Notes under the pieces: model-generated
Database searches by the model: none
Seen by the model: only the letters and a program-made list of their open reading frames with translations
What the model was told of the DNA's origin: nothing
Part shown: in pieces, positions 43,162 to 51,614 of the stretch
Layout of the letters: each line of letters opens with the position of its first letter
Position numbering within the stretch: the stretch's first letter is position 1
Made by a program: the position numbers and the translations under genes
Assembly (NCBI GenBank): GCA_013361525.1
Contig: JABFXY010000144.1
Location: forward strand, 1 to 64,000
Length of the DNA: 64,000 bases
Source of the DNA: Polyangiaceae bacterium
Lineage (GTDB): Bacteria > Myxococcota_A > Polyangia > Polyangiales > Polyangiaceae
Reading direction: 5' to 3'

Positions 43162-44058
43162 TCAGCGCGAGATGGCTTTGATGATCCCCGCCTTGCACGC
43201 ATCGTCGGGCACCGAGCCTTCGTCGAGGTTGTCGGAGGGCAGCTTCGCGAAGCTCCATTGCGTGGCGGATGCGGGGCGCCACCAGACCCTGGTCTCCACC
43301 TTCAACACGACGGCCCCTGCTCCGCTGTCTGCAATGGAGACTGCGTGTTGCTGTTTGACGATGTTTCCTCTGAACAGCGCGCTCGGCTCGACCCGCTTCG
43401 GATAACCCTCGAACGAGCGGTTCTTCACGATGGTCTTCGGATCGATTTCGTCGTCGCAGGCGGTCGCATAGGCGGATTTCAGCGAAGCCCAGAGGCGGGC
43501 AGGCTCGATGACGCCGCTCGGCGCGAGATCGGGACGCAGCGCTTGGGGTGTCAGTCCGAGGATCGAAGGCTGCGGAGGCAAGGCCGCCGTCACCCGCACC
43601 AAGGCTTCGTTTTGAAAGAGCGGGATCACTGCCGCCCGCACGGGCTCCACGTCCTCCTCGGGGACTTCGACGGCCACGTAGGCATCGCCGAGACGAACCT
43701 GCACGCGGCGAACGGTCGCCGTCCCGGCAGCGCGGCGCACCGCATCCGCGACGATCACGCGCTCCGCTTCGGTGAGCCCCGCAATCTCTCCGATGCGAGG
43801 GATGGGCGCCGGCGTGTCGTCGATTTCGGTGAGCGGAATCTCTTCGACGGAAGACTCGCTCTTGGCAACCGGCGTCGTGGGCTCCGTGGCGTACGCGACA
43901 TCGTCCGGTTCCAGCACCGCCGGTCCGGTGAGCTCGTCGGCGCACCCAGCGCCGACCAATGCGGCGAGCACGAATGCCGCAGTCCGAGCGCCGGCGTCAC
44001 GCGCGAGCGCGCGCAGTTGAATGGTTGGCCCAGGAATGCACGTCGAGCTCTTGCACAT
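43162..44058 (-). CDS. Hypothetical lipoprotein
   Basis: 298 residues from ATG 44058. A long N-terminus leads into a lipobox (LVGAGC, Cys39), followed by a linker rich in Glu/Thr/Pro. The mature domain contains TEAERVIVADAVRRAAG, VRRVQVRLGDAYVAVEVPEE and a C-terminal CDDEIDPKTIVKNRSFEGY region. No family recognised. A TTG at 44094 would extend the signal region. It follows the beta-barrel-like protein on the same strand. Confidence 0.65.
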   Translation of the reverse strand: MCKSSTCIPGPTIQLRALARDAGARTAAFVLAALVGAGCADELTGPAVLEPDDVAYATEPTTPVAKSESSVEEIPLTEIDDTPAPIPRIGEIAGLTEAERVIVADAVRRAAGTATVRRVQVRLGDAYVAVEVPEEDVEPVRAAVIPLFQNEALVRVTAALPPQPSILGLTPQALRPDLAPSGVIEPARLWASLKSAYATACDDEIDPKTIVKNRSFEGYPKRVEPSALFRGNIVKQQHAVSIADSGAGAVVLKVETRVWWRPASATQWSFAKLPSDNLDEGSVPDDACKAGIIKAISR

Positions 44059-44145
44059 GACGATCAGAGCAAGAGACAGCAACGTATCGGCCAATCGAAT
44101 GCGTAAGCCTGCGTGCGATGATTCGCTCGTTTGCTCGACGATTGA

Positions 44146-45225
44146 CTACGGCTGAATCCAGAATCGCCCGCCGACTGCCAATTGGAATGTCGCAGCGGAC
44201 TCGGGAGAGCTCGCGTGGCCGCCGCTCGGAAAGTCGATCGAGAGATCGCCTTGCAGCAACGGAACGCCGGCCCTCACCGTCGTGAACACGCCGAAGGGTC
44301 CGCTGAGCTTTCCGGTGAGCTCGAGCTCGAAGGTCGCGGCTACGTGCGCGCCGGTCGCGCTGACGTCTTCGACCCCCTCGAGGTTCGCGCGACGAACACC
44401 CGCCGCCCACCCCGAGCAGAGCGCAAAGCCGAGCGCGCGGGACAGCGGCTGGAAACACCCGCGTATCGAGCCTGCGTAATAGTCATAGAGAAGCGGGCGT
44501 GAGGTGCTCGGCTTTTCGTCGTGCGGCAACATCGTCACGGCCGCCTCGATCGACACCCATCGGAAGTAGGCATCGAACGCAAGCGACAGCCCTCCGGTCG
44601 CGTCGTCGAGCGTGCCGAAGTCGTAGAGCGCGGCGGCAGCAATGGCGAAGGGCGGAGGCGGCTCGTTGACGCGCGGCTCCGGCCGATAAGGCTCGACGGC
44701 CGGCAGCAACCAATAGGCAGCTCGACGGCGGCGACGCGGAGCTGGCGGCGGCGTCGTGTCGGTCGGCGGCGTCGGATTGATGTCAGGCGGGGTCGGCCCG
44801 ACGTCGGGCGGCGGCGTCGGTCCAGGTTCGGGCGAGGTCGATGGAGCTGCGTCGAGCAGGATGAGGATCGTGACCGCGAGCCCTTCGCTCAGCGCTGTGC
44901 ATTTCGGACCTGCGTCGTCGATCTCGCGCTCACCATCACGCGCGCCGGACAGCTTGATCGTCGCCTTGTAGCCTCCGTTCGACCGCGCGATGTCGACGAC
45001 GAGCGTCACCTCGGCCGCCTTGCCCGCAGAGAGGATCTTCGCACCGGCGAGCTCCTCCACGCGTTGCACCATCGCGGCCGTGTCCGGGCAGTCTTCGGCC
45101 CCGGCCGCGCGACGGATCTCCAGCGTGCCGCGCAGCGGATCGGCCGCTGCAGGGCGCGTGTGGAAGACCGGGAGGGCTACGACGAACAGGAAAACGAAGA
45201 AGGAAGAAGGCGCCCGACGAGGCAT
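44146..45225 (-). CDS. Secreted protein with proline-rich linker and C-terminal barrel-like domain
   Basis: 359 residues from ATG 45225 with a clear signal peptide (SFFVFLFVVALPVFHTRPAAA). A globular N-terminal domain (about 25-120) has cysteines in EDCPDT and GPKCTAL. Then comes a long Pro/Thr linker (TPPPDVGPTPPDINPTPP) and an arginine-rich segment. The C-terminal half has alternating strands (GLSLAFDAYFRWVSIEAAV, then AGVPLLQGDLSIDF) and ends in an aromatic FWIQP. This is the usual design of myxobacterial outer-membrane-associated proteins. Function unknown. Confidence 0.7.
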   Translation of the reverse strand: MPRRAPSSFFVFLFVVALPVFHTRPAAADPLRGTLEIRRAAGAEDCPDTAAMVQRVEELAGAKILSAGKAAEVTLVVDIARSNGGYKATIKLSGARDGEREIDDAGPKCTALSEGLAVTILILLDAAPSTSPEPGPTPPPDVGPTPPDINPTPPTDTTPPPAPRRRRRAAYWLLPAVEPYRPEPRVNEPPPPFAIAAAALYDFGTLDDATGGLSLAFDAYFRWVSIEAAVTMLPHDEKPSTSRPLLYDYYAGSIRGCFQPLSRALGFALCSGWAAGVRRANLEGVEDVSATGAHVAATFELELTGKLSGPFGVFTTVRAGVPLLQGDLSIDFPSGGHASSPESAATFQLAVGGRFWIQP

Positions 45226-45385
45226 CAGCGGATAGGTGCCGCGACGTTCAAGGCGCGGTACGAGCACCTTCGCGCGCAGCTCGGGCTTTGGCAAGCAGTC
45301 CCGGCCGCGCGAACGAAGCTGTACCGCCACCGAGCGCGCGCGCCTGCAACATGAGCCTGGTGCGGGTTCATGGTAAGGGGCCCCC

Positions 45386-46129
45386 GTGTCCGTACGCCTC
45401 CACATCAACATCGACCACGTCGCGACCGTACGCAACGCGCGCGGCACGAAATACCCGGACCCCCTCTATGCCGCGCACGTCTGCGAGGCGGCCGGCGCCG
45501 ACGGTATCACCGCGCATCTCCGCGAGGACCGCCGGCACATTCGGGACGATGACGTCGAGCGCCTACGGGCGTCGATTACTTCTCATTTCAACCTGGAGTG
45601 CGCAGCGACCGACGAAATGCGCGCGATCGCGGAGCGCGTCGTACCCGACACCGTCACGCTCGTCCCCGAGCGCCGGCAAGAGCGCACGACCGAAGGTGGC
45701 CTCGACGTCGCGGGCCAGCGACAAGCCGTCGAGACATTCATCGCGATGTGCAAGCGCGTCGGCATCCGCGCGAGCCTCTTCATCGCCCCCGACGACGTCT
45801 CGGTGCAGCTCTCCCACGCGCTCGGCGCGGATCAAATCGAGCTGCACACCGGCGAGTACTGCCACGCGTTCGAGCCCGGCAAAGCGGCGCAACGCGACAA
45901 GGAGCTCGCCCGGCTCGTCCGCGCGACCGAGCTCGCGAGGTCGTTGGGCCTCGAGGTCGCCGCCGGCCACGGCCTCACCCGCCACAACGTCGGCCCCGTC
46001 GTGGCGATCCCCGGCGTCGCCGAGGTGAACATCGGCCACTCCGTCATCGCCGACGCGGTCTTCCTAGGCCTCAGCGAAGCCGTCCAAAAACTCCGCGCCG
46101 CCATCGAACGCCACGCGTCTCGCGCCTAG
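45386..46129 (+). CDS. pdxJ: Pyridoxine 5'-phosphate synthase PdxJ
   Basis: Condenses 3-amino-2-oxopropyl phosphate with 1-deoxyxylulose 5-phosphate in the DXP-dependent vitamin B6 pathway. 247 residues from GTG 45386, the normal length. It has LHINIDHVATVRNARGT at the N-terminus, ITAHLREDRRHIRDDDV, TLVPERRQERTTEGG, IELHTGEYCHAF and VAAGHGLTRHNVG. The gene stands alone, and no pdxA is visible nearby. Confidence 0.96.
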   Translation: MSVRLHINIDHVATVRNARGTKYPDPLYAAHVCEAAGADGITAHLREDRRHIRDDDVERLRASITSHFNLECAATDEMRAIAERVVPDTVTLVPERRQERTTEGGLDVAGQRQAVETFIAMCKRVGIRASLFIAPDDVSVQLSHALGADQIELHTGEYCHAFEPGKAAQRDKELARLVRATELARSLGLEVAAGHGLTRHNVGPVVAIPGVAEVNIGHSVIADAVFLGLSEAVQKLRAAIERHASRA

Positions 46130-46156
46130 CTGGCTGCGGCGCCCGAACGAAGGCCC

Positions 46157-46185
46157 GAGAGGGGTCGCCAAGGGCGAACCCTCTC
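46157..46185. terminator. Hairpin between convergent pdxJ and sigma factor genes
   Basis: GAGAGGGGTCGCC (46157-46169) pairs with the complementary arm at about 46173-46185 through a 12-base stem with one mismatch and a short loop. It lies 28 bp after the pdxJ stop and 25 bp before the stop of the convergent sigma factor gene. No U-tract follows, but the position suits a bidirectional terminator. Confidence 0.6.
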
Positions 46186-46209
46186 TCTCGGCGCGAGGAG
46201 GTTGCGGGC

Positions 46210-46785
46210 TCAGGCGGCGAGTTGTTCGTCGCTGGAGCGGAGGGCGGTGGCGAGGAGTTTGCGCCCGCGGTGGAGGCGGCTCATGACGGTGCCGACGGGG
46301 ACGCCCATTCGGTCGGCGGCGTCGCGGTAGCTCATCTCTTGGAGGTCGACGAGCTCGACGGCTTTACGGAAAGCCTCCGGCAACTGCTCGAGCTGCTCGG
46401 TGAGCGCGGGCGTGAGCTTCGACATCGCGGGGCTACCGAACTCGGGGATCGTCCACGAGCACGGGTCCGTCGCCAGCGCGCTGAGCGCTTTGACCTCGCG
46501 ACGGTTACGGCGACAGCGCGTGATGAACACGCTGAAGAGGATCTGGAAGAGCCAGGCGCGCGCGTTCGTGCCGGGGATGAAGTGCGACTCGAAGCGGATG
46601 GCGCGCTCGACGGTGTCTTGAACGACGTCTTCGGCGACCGTGGGGTTGCGCGAGAGACGAAGGGCCCGGGCGAACAGCTCCGGTGCCAGCGTCACGAGGG
46701 CCGCCCTCAGCTCGGATTGGGGAACCCGGCGAAGGCGTTTGGTCGAAGCGGGGCACGTTTCAGAGACCTCGTGATGGGCAAGCAT
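46210..46785 (-). CDS. ECF-family RNA polymerase sigma factor
   Basis: 191 residues from ATG 46785, which follows AGGAGGACGCCGACACCC. Region 2 has LFARALRLSRNPTVAEDVVQ and NARAWLFQILFSVFITR. Region 4 has LEQLPEAFRKAVELVDLQEM, SYRDAADRMGVPVGTVMS and RLHRGRKLL. This is an RpoE/SigR-like pattern, and no anti-sigma gene is adjacent. The frame is open to 46839, but that part is outside the conserved region. Confidence 0.92.
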   Translation of the reverse strand: MLAHHEVSETCPASTKRLRRVPQSELRAALVTLAPELFARALRLSRNPTVAEDVVQDTVERAIRFESHFIPGTNARAWLFQILFSVFITRCRRNRREVKALSALATDPCSWTIPEFGSPAMSKLTPALTEQLEQLPEAFRKAVELVDLQEMSYRDAADRMGVPVGTVMSRLHRGRKLLATALRSSDEQLAA

Positions 46786-46937
46786 GGGTGTCGGCGTCCT
46801 CCTGGCTTGCCGTTTCGCAAGCCTGGTGCCAGGAGCCACACTCCCGTAAGTCGTTGAAAATAGCCGCGTGTCCTAGGCCCCCACCTGTTGCCCGCGAGCC
46901 GCATCGCGTGTCCCCCCGAAGACGCGGGCTGTGTTTC

Positions 46938-46962
46938 GGGCGCCGCCGGGTGGCCGGCGCCC
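46938..46962. terminator. GC-rich hairpin after the NAD(P)HX repair gene
   Basis: GGGCGCCG (46938-46945) and CGGCGCCC (46955-46962) pair perfectly. The hairpin follows the stop of the minus-strand repair gene by 16 bp. It has no U-tract, so termination activity is a guess from position. Confidence 0.4.
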
Positions 46963-46978
46963 CTTACGAGTCGGGCGG

Positions 46979-48625
46979 CTAGGCGTCGCTCTCTTCGGCC
47001 TGGCGCATCAGGCCCGCGATGATGCCGGGGACCATCTCGCCGATCTCCCCCGCGAGGAGACCTCGGTCGCTGCCGGTGCTCTTGCTCCATTGATCGGCAG
47101 CGAGCGCGTGGACGAGAACACCGGCGCACGTCGCGCGGTCGTGGCGCATCGTGCATCCGAGCGCCGCGATGATCCCGGAGAGGACGTCGCCGGAGCCGGC
47201 CGTCGCGAGCGCGGGGTTGCCGGCCATCGCGACGAACAGGCGGCCGTCGGAGGTCGCGATGATCGTGCGCGCGCCTTTCAACACGACGGTCGCGCCTGTC
47301 AGCTGGACGGCTTCGCGTACGGCGCCGAATCGATCCTGCTCGACGTCCGCGCCGCTTCGACCGAGGAGGCGCCCGAGCTCACCGGGGTGTGGCGTCAGCA
47401 CGACGCTGCCTTTCGCGCTCGCGAGATCACGCGCGCGCCCGACGAACGACGTGATGGCGTCGGCGTCGACGACCTTGAGACCGTCCCACCCGAACACGAC
47501 GTGATCGATCGCCTTGCGCGCGTTGTCGTCGAGCCCGAAGCCCGGCCCGATCGCGACGACGTGACGACCTTCGAGCGAGGCATCGAGGCTCGGGCCGATC
47601 GCGTGCGGATCGATCCGCGCGGTCATGATCTCGACGACCTGTGTCTCGATCGAGCGGGCCGCCTCGGGCCACGTGCACAGCGTGACCAGCCCCGCGCCCG
47701 CGCGCATCGCAGCGCGCGCCGTCAGCTTCGCGGCGCCGAGCTTGCCCGACGAGCCCGCGATGACGAGCACGTTGCCCGCCGCGTGTTTGTGGACGTTCGC
47801 TTCGCGCGGAATGAAGAACGTGCCGACCTCGACCGGATCCAACACCTCCGCCGTGTGGCCCACCTGCTCGAGGATGCGAGCATCGGCGACGCCGAGATCG
47901 ACGACGTGCACCTGCCCCGCGAGGCGCGCCCCGTCCGGCGTCAACAGGCCGATCTTGAGATGGCCGAAGGTCACGGTATGGTCGGCTCGAACGGACGTCC
48001 CGAGCGGGGAGCCGCTGTCGGCGTCGAGGCCCGACGGCACGTCGAGCGCGACGGTGCGAGCCTTCGATTCGTTGATCGCCTCGATGACGTGCGCGAGGTG
48101 TCCGGAGATCGGCCTCGTGAGGCCGGTGCCGAAGATCGCGTCGACCACGAAGTCCGCTTCGCGGAGCTCCGCGATGAGCGGATCGAGCGCTGCGTCGTCG
48201 GGAAGCTCGATGCAGGTGCCGCCGAGGTCGACGAACGCATCGTGGTTCATGCGGGCTTCACCCGTCACTTGCTCCGCGCGGCCCGTCATAATCACACCGA
48301 CGTCCGCACCACGCGCGAGCAGATGGCGGGCGACGACGAAGCCGTCGCCGCCGTTGTTGCCGGTGCCGCAAACGATGAGCACCCGCGCATGCAGCGGGTA
48401 GTTCGCGGGCTGCCCGGGGGCGCGCACGTGTCGCGTTGGAAAAACGGCCCGCCGCTGCGCCGACGAAGCGCGCCGCAGGCTCGGCTCCGCCGCGATGAGC
48501 GCTGAAAGGACGTCGGCCGCGCCGCGCCCCGCGTTCTCCATCAGGACGACGCCTGGCACCTGACAATTCTCGATGGCGCACTTGTCGAACGCGCGCATCT
48601 GGCTGCGAGAGAGCACCGGAATCAT
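46979..48625 (-). CDS. nnr: Bifunctional NAD(P)H-hydrate epimerase / dehydratase
   Basis: Repairs hydrated NADH and NADPH. 548 residues. The N-terminal epimerase half (about 1-230) has MRAFDKCAIENCQVPGVVLM, VCGTGNNGGDGFVVARHL and ALDVPSGLDADSG. The C-terminal ADP/ATP-dependent dehydratase half (about 245-545) has VIAGSSGKLGAAKLTARAA, LTPHPGELGRLLG, VVLKGARTIIATSDGR and ATAGSGDVLSGIIAALG. An insert of about 35 residues rich in Arg/Ala follows the first helix. It is divergent from the DUF4105 gene across the triple repeat. Confidence 0.95.
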   Translation of the reverse strand: MIPVLSRSQMRAFDKCAIENCQVPGVVLMENAGRGAADVLSALIAAEPSLRRASSAQRRAVFPTRHVRAPGQPANYPLHARVLIVCGTGNNGGDGFVVARHLLARGADVGVIMTGRAEQVTGEARMNHDAFVDLGGTCIELPDDAALDPLIAELREADFVVDAIFGTGLTRPISGHLAHVIEAINESKARTVALDVPSGLDADSGSPLGTSVRADHTVTFGHLKIGLLTPDGARLAGQVHVVDLGVADARILEQVGHTAEVLDPVEVGTFFIPREANVHKHAAGNVLVIAGSSGKLGAAKLTARAAMRAGAGLVTLCTWPEAARSIETQVVEIMTARIDPHAIGPSLDASLEGRHVVAIGPGFGLDDNARKAIDHVVFGWDGLKVVDADAITSFVGRARDLASAKGSVVLTPHPGELGRLLGRSGADVEQDRFGAVREAVQLTGATVVLKGARTIIATSDGRLFVAMAGNPALATAGSGDVLSGIIAALGCTMRHDRATCAGVLVHALAADQWSKSTGSDRGLLAGEIGEMVPGIIAGLMRQAEESDA

Positions 48626-48645
48626 GGAGCCGGGAGGTTACGGTG

Positions 48646-48915
48646 TTTTTCTCGCGCGCGCACGACGGCTCGGGTCCCGCCTGGGGGGTGCTTCGCTGCG
48701 CTACGCACTTGGCACCCAAGCCTGTGCGCGCCTTTTTTTCTTCGCACGCGCACGACGGCTCGGGTCCCGCCTGGGGGGTGCTTCGCTGCGCTACGCACTT
48801 GGCACCCAAGCCTGTGCGCGCCTTTTTTTTTTTCGCGCGCGCACGACGGCTCGGGTCCCGCCTGGGGGGTGCTTCGCTGCGCTACGCACTTGGCACCCAA
48901 GCCTGTGCGCGCCTT
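48646..48915 (+). repeat. Three tandem copies of a 90-bp hairpin repeat
   Basis: Nearly identical units start at about 48646, 48736 and 48827; landmark CACGACGGCT recurs at 48661, 48751 and 48842, a period of 90-91. Each unit has long complementary ends (CGCGCGCACGACGGCTCGGG against CCCAAGCCTGTGCGCGCC) enclosing CTTCGCTGCGCTACGCACTT, and the units are separated by runs of five to eleven T. A diverged single copy is at 37043-37132. They fill the intergenic space between the divergent repair gene and DUF4105 gene. No spacers, so this is not CRISPR. Confidence 0.9.
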
Positions 48916-48967
48916 GTGGGTTGCCCTTGCGGGGACGAGGACGGGCTTGCATGCTGCCCCCCGCCGT

Positions 48968-50596
48968 ATGGCCCCGACCTCGAAAATGATCTCGACGAAC
49001 CGCGCGGTGCGCGTCGCGCTCGCCCTCGTCTTTCTGCTCGCGCTCGCCGTCGCTTGGCCGCAGGGCGAAAGCCACGCGCAGACCGAGGCACCGCGCACGC
49101 CCGTCACCGGGGAGGCGCCCGGCGACGCGCCGCCGTTCCCCCAACCCGCTGGCAAGGGCAGACGCGCCCCCGTCCCGTCGGCGCCCGTCTCCCCCGAAGA
49201 GCGGCTCAAGGTGTACGTCCTCACGTTCACCCCGGGCGATCACCCGTTCTACAAGTTCGGGCACAACGCGATTTGGATTCACGACGAGAGCTCACGCGAG
49301 CTCTACAAGCGTGACCTCGTCTACAACTACGGAATGTTCAGCTTCGGGGATCCGGCGCTGATCCCGAAGTTCTTCCTCGGCCGATTCCTGTATTGGCTCG
49401 AGCCCCATCCGCTCGCCGGCACCATCCGCGGCTATCAGCGCGAGGGCCGAGGCGTCATCGCCCAAGAGCTCGATCTCACCATGGAGCAAGAGGTCGAGCT
49501 CAAGCGCCTCCTCGAGGAGAACGCGCTCAAAGAGAACAAGTATTACAAATACGATTACTACCGCGACAACTGCTCGACGCGCGTCCGCGACATGATCGAC
49601 CGCGTCACCGGCGGCAACATTCGCGCAATCACGAGCGGGCCTGCCCGACTGAATTGGCGCCAGCACACCTCGCGCCTCACGTCGGATCTCCTCAGTGAAT
49701 ACGTGATTCTCAATCTCGTGATGGGCGATCTCATCGACAAGCCGCGCACGGTTTGGGAAGAGTCGTTCATTCCGATGGAGTTCCAGAAGGTGCTCCGTTC
49801 GGCGAAAGTCGTCGGTGAAGACGGCGTGGAGCGTCCCCTCGTCAAAGAAGAGCGCGTCCTCGTCGAGGCGCTCAAGCCGCCGCCGCCCGATGATCCGCCG
49901 GTTCGCTGGCCCTACTCGCTCCTGTTCGGTCTGCTCTTCGGCGGGCTGTTCGCGGGCGCGGGCCGCGCAGGTATGCGAGCCGCGCCATTCCGCGCGATCT
50001 ACGGCGTCGTCCTCTCGCTCGCAGGGCTCGTCTGCGGCTTCTTCGGCGTGTTTTTCCTCGCCGCTTGGGCCTTTACCGATCACGAGGTCGGCTACCGAAA
50101 CGAAAACGTCCTTCTCTGCGTGCCCTGGGCATTCGGTCTCGTGGGCATGGGCATCAACGTCGCGCGCAACCGCGCCGTGTCGATCGTCCGCGCCCGTAAG
50201 CTCGTGATGCTCGCGCTCGGCTCGACCACCTTCGCATTGGTGGTGAAGGTCCTGCCCTGGTTCGATCAGGACAATTGGCTCTTTTTGCCCTTCTTCCTGC
50301 CGTTCTGGGCCGGCGCCTTCTACGGCATCGACCAGCTGTCGAAGCGCGCGCTCGCCGCGGTCGCGGCGGTCAAGGCCGACGGACCGGCAGCGAATGGCGA
50401 TCAAACCTCGCCGCAGAAGAAGAAAAAGAAGCGCACCGAGGAGGAAGCGGTCGTCGCGGGTGAAGCCGCCGATACCGATCCCAAGGACACCAAAGACGCG
50501 GAAGCGCCGGTCGCACCCCCGCCCCACGAAGCGCCCCACGACCCGCCCCCGCACGGCGAGACAGCCGAGCCGGCCGCGGACGGCGGCCGCGAATAA
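48968..50596 (+). CDS. DUF4105 (Lnb-like) membrane protein
   Basis: 542 residues from ATG 48968 (ATG 48986 possible). After a signal/anchor helix comes a DUF4105 domain (about 78-260), with VYVLTFTPGDHPFYKFGHNA, YNYGMFSFGDP, FLGRFLYWLEP and the hallmark YYRDNCSTRVRDMID. Some DUF4105 proteins (Lnb) are lipoprotein intramolecular acyl transferases of the periplasm; whether this one is cannot be told here. Four to five transmembrane helices follow (about 305-460), then a Lys/Glu/Pro/His-rich tail. The next gene starts 7 bp downstream. Confidence 0.85.
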   Translation: MAPTSKMISTNRAVRVALALVFLLALAVAWPQGESHAQTEAPRTPVTGEAPGDAPPFPQPAGKGRRAPVPSAPVSPEERLKVYVLTFTPGDHPFYKFGHNAIWIHDESSRELYKRDLVYNYGMFSFGDPALIPKFFLGRFLYWLEPHPLAGTIRGYQREGRGVIAQELDLTMEQEVELKRLLEENALKENKYYKYDYYRDNCSTRVRDMIDRVTGGNIRAITSGPARLNWRQHTSRLTSDLLSEYVILNLVMGDLIDKPRTVWEESFIPMEFQKVLRSAKVVGEDGVERPLVKEERVLVEALKPPPPDDPPVRWPYSLLFGLLFGGLFAGAGRAGMRAAPFRAIYGVVLSLAGLVCGFFGVFFLAAWAFTDHEVGYRNENVLLCVPWAFGLVGMGINVARNRAVSIVRARKLVMLALGSTTFALVVKVLPWFDQDNWLFLPFFLPFWAGAFYGIDQLSKRALAAVAAVKADGPAANGDQTSPQKKKKKRTEEEAVVAGEAADTDPKDTKDAEAPVAPPPHEAPHDPPPHGETAEPAADGGRE

Positions 50597-50603
50597 GATC
50601 GCA

Positions 50604-51611
50604 ATGCGTCGCGCCTCGCTCGCTCTCGTTTCGTGCGCGCTTCTCGGGTGCCCGCCAGCGGCACAGCCGGACGAGCCACAACCACGAAACACGAGCGAGG
50701 CGGGCCCGCTGGTCGAGCACGCGGCCGAGCGCGACCCGCGTCTATTCGCGGTCGCGACTGACGCAGTCCTCGAAAAGGTCACCGGTGACGCGGCGGACGA
50801 GCTCTTCCCCACGGTGAAGCGCGACGGATCGCTGATCGTCTTCCAACACGAGCAGGCAGGGGCCGACGGAGCGCCCGGCATTCGCACGTTGTATGGCTAC
50901 GAGCCGGGCGCGAAGAAGCGAACGCTCTACACGCCGGAAGACCGAGCGGCGCTCCAGCCCGCGTTCCTGCCGGACGGCAAAGGCCTGGTCTTCGTCACCA
51001 ACGCTCCCGGGCCGGTGTCGATCGTGAAGACCGAAGGCGTCGCGCCCAATGCGACATTTGCAATCGTCGTCGGCAGCGACCTCGCTCCCGAACTGAGCGA
51101 GCCCGCCGTGTCACCCGACGGAACGCGCATCGCATTTTCGATGCGCGACAAGAACGGAGGCCGCGCGGTCGCGGTCGTCGGCGTCGACGGCAGCCGCCTG
51201 CGTGTCGTCGGGGAAGGCCGTGCTCCGGCGTGGAGCCCGCGCGGCGATCGGCTCGCGTTCGTGCGCACCGCCGACGAATACAACCATATCTTCACGACGC
51301 CGCTCCCGGGCGCCGCGAATGACGTCATTGCGCCGGCCCAACAGCTGACCAAAGGCACCTTCGATTGCGACAGGCCCACGTTTTCGCCCAAAGGTGATCG
51401 GATCGCATTCGTGTCGAACCGCGAAGAAGGCCAAGCGCCGCGCAGCCGGACGAGCGCGCTGCACCTGTTCGTGATGAACACCGACGGCTCGGCCATCACC
51501 AAGCTAACCGACGGCACGGCCCGGTCGGCAACGCCCCAGTGGGCGGCCGACGGATGGATCTATTTCAGCTCGGACCGCGACGGGAACTTCGATCTCTATC
51601 GCGTCCGTTGA
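50604..51611 (+). CDS. TolB-like beta-propeller lipoprotein
   Basis: 335 residues with a lipobox (ALLGC, Cys16) and a Pro/Glu/Gln linker. The mature part is a series of WD40-like PD40 blades: FLPDGKGLVFVTN, VSPDGTRIAFSMRDKNGGRA, WSPRGDRLAFVRT, FSPKGDRIAFVSN and a final IYFSSDRDGNFDLYRV. This is the TolB/PD40 propeller fold, commonly protein-binding. The frame is open upstream inside the preceding gene; ATG 50604 was chosen for the signal peptide. Co-transcription with the DUF4105 gene is likely. Confidence 0.85.
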   Translation: MRRASLALVSCALLGCPPAAQPDEPQPRNTSEAGPLVEHAAERDPRLFAVATDAVLEKVTGDAADELFPTVKRDGSLIVFQHEQAGADGAPGIRTLYGYEPGAKKRTLYTPEDRAALQPAFLPDGKGLVFVTNAPGPVSIVKTEGVAPNATFAIVVGSDLAPELSEPAVSPDGTRIAFSMRDKNGGRAVAVVGVDGSRLRVVGEGRAPAWSPRGDRLAFVRTADEYNHIFTTPLPGAANDVIAPAQQLTKGTFDCDRPTFSPKGDRIAFVSNREEGQAPRSRTSALHLFVMNTDGSAITKLTDGTARSATPQWAADGWIYFSSDRDGNFDLYRVR

Positions 51612-51614
51612 TCG

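Noticed and set aside
48646..48915. Tandem repeat considered as a CRISPR array
   Set aside because: Units of 90 bases are almost identical along their whole length, with no unique spacers and no cas genes nearby.
49292..50887. Minus-strand frame of 531 codons over the DUF4105 gene
   Set aside because: It is antisense to a gene with the NCSTR hallmark and transmembrane helices, and it crosses into the next gene without regard for its boundaries.
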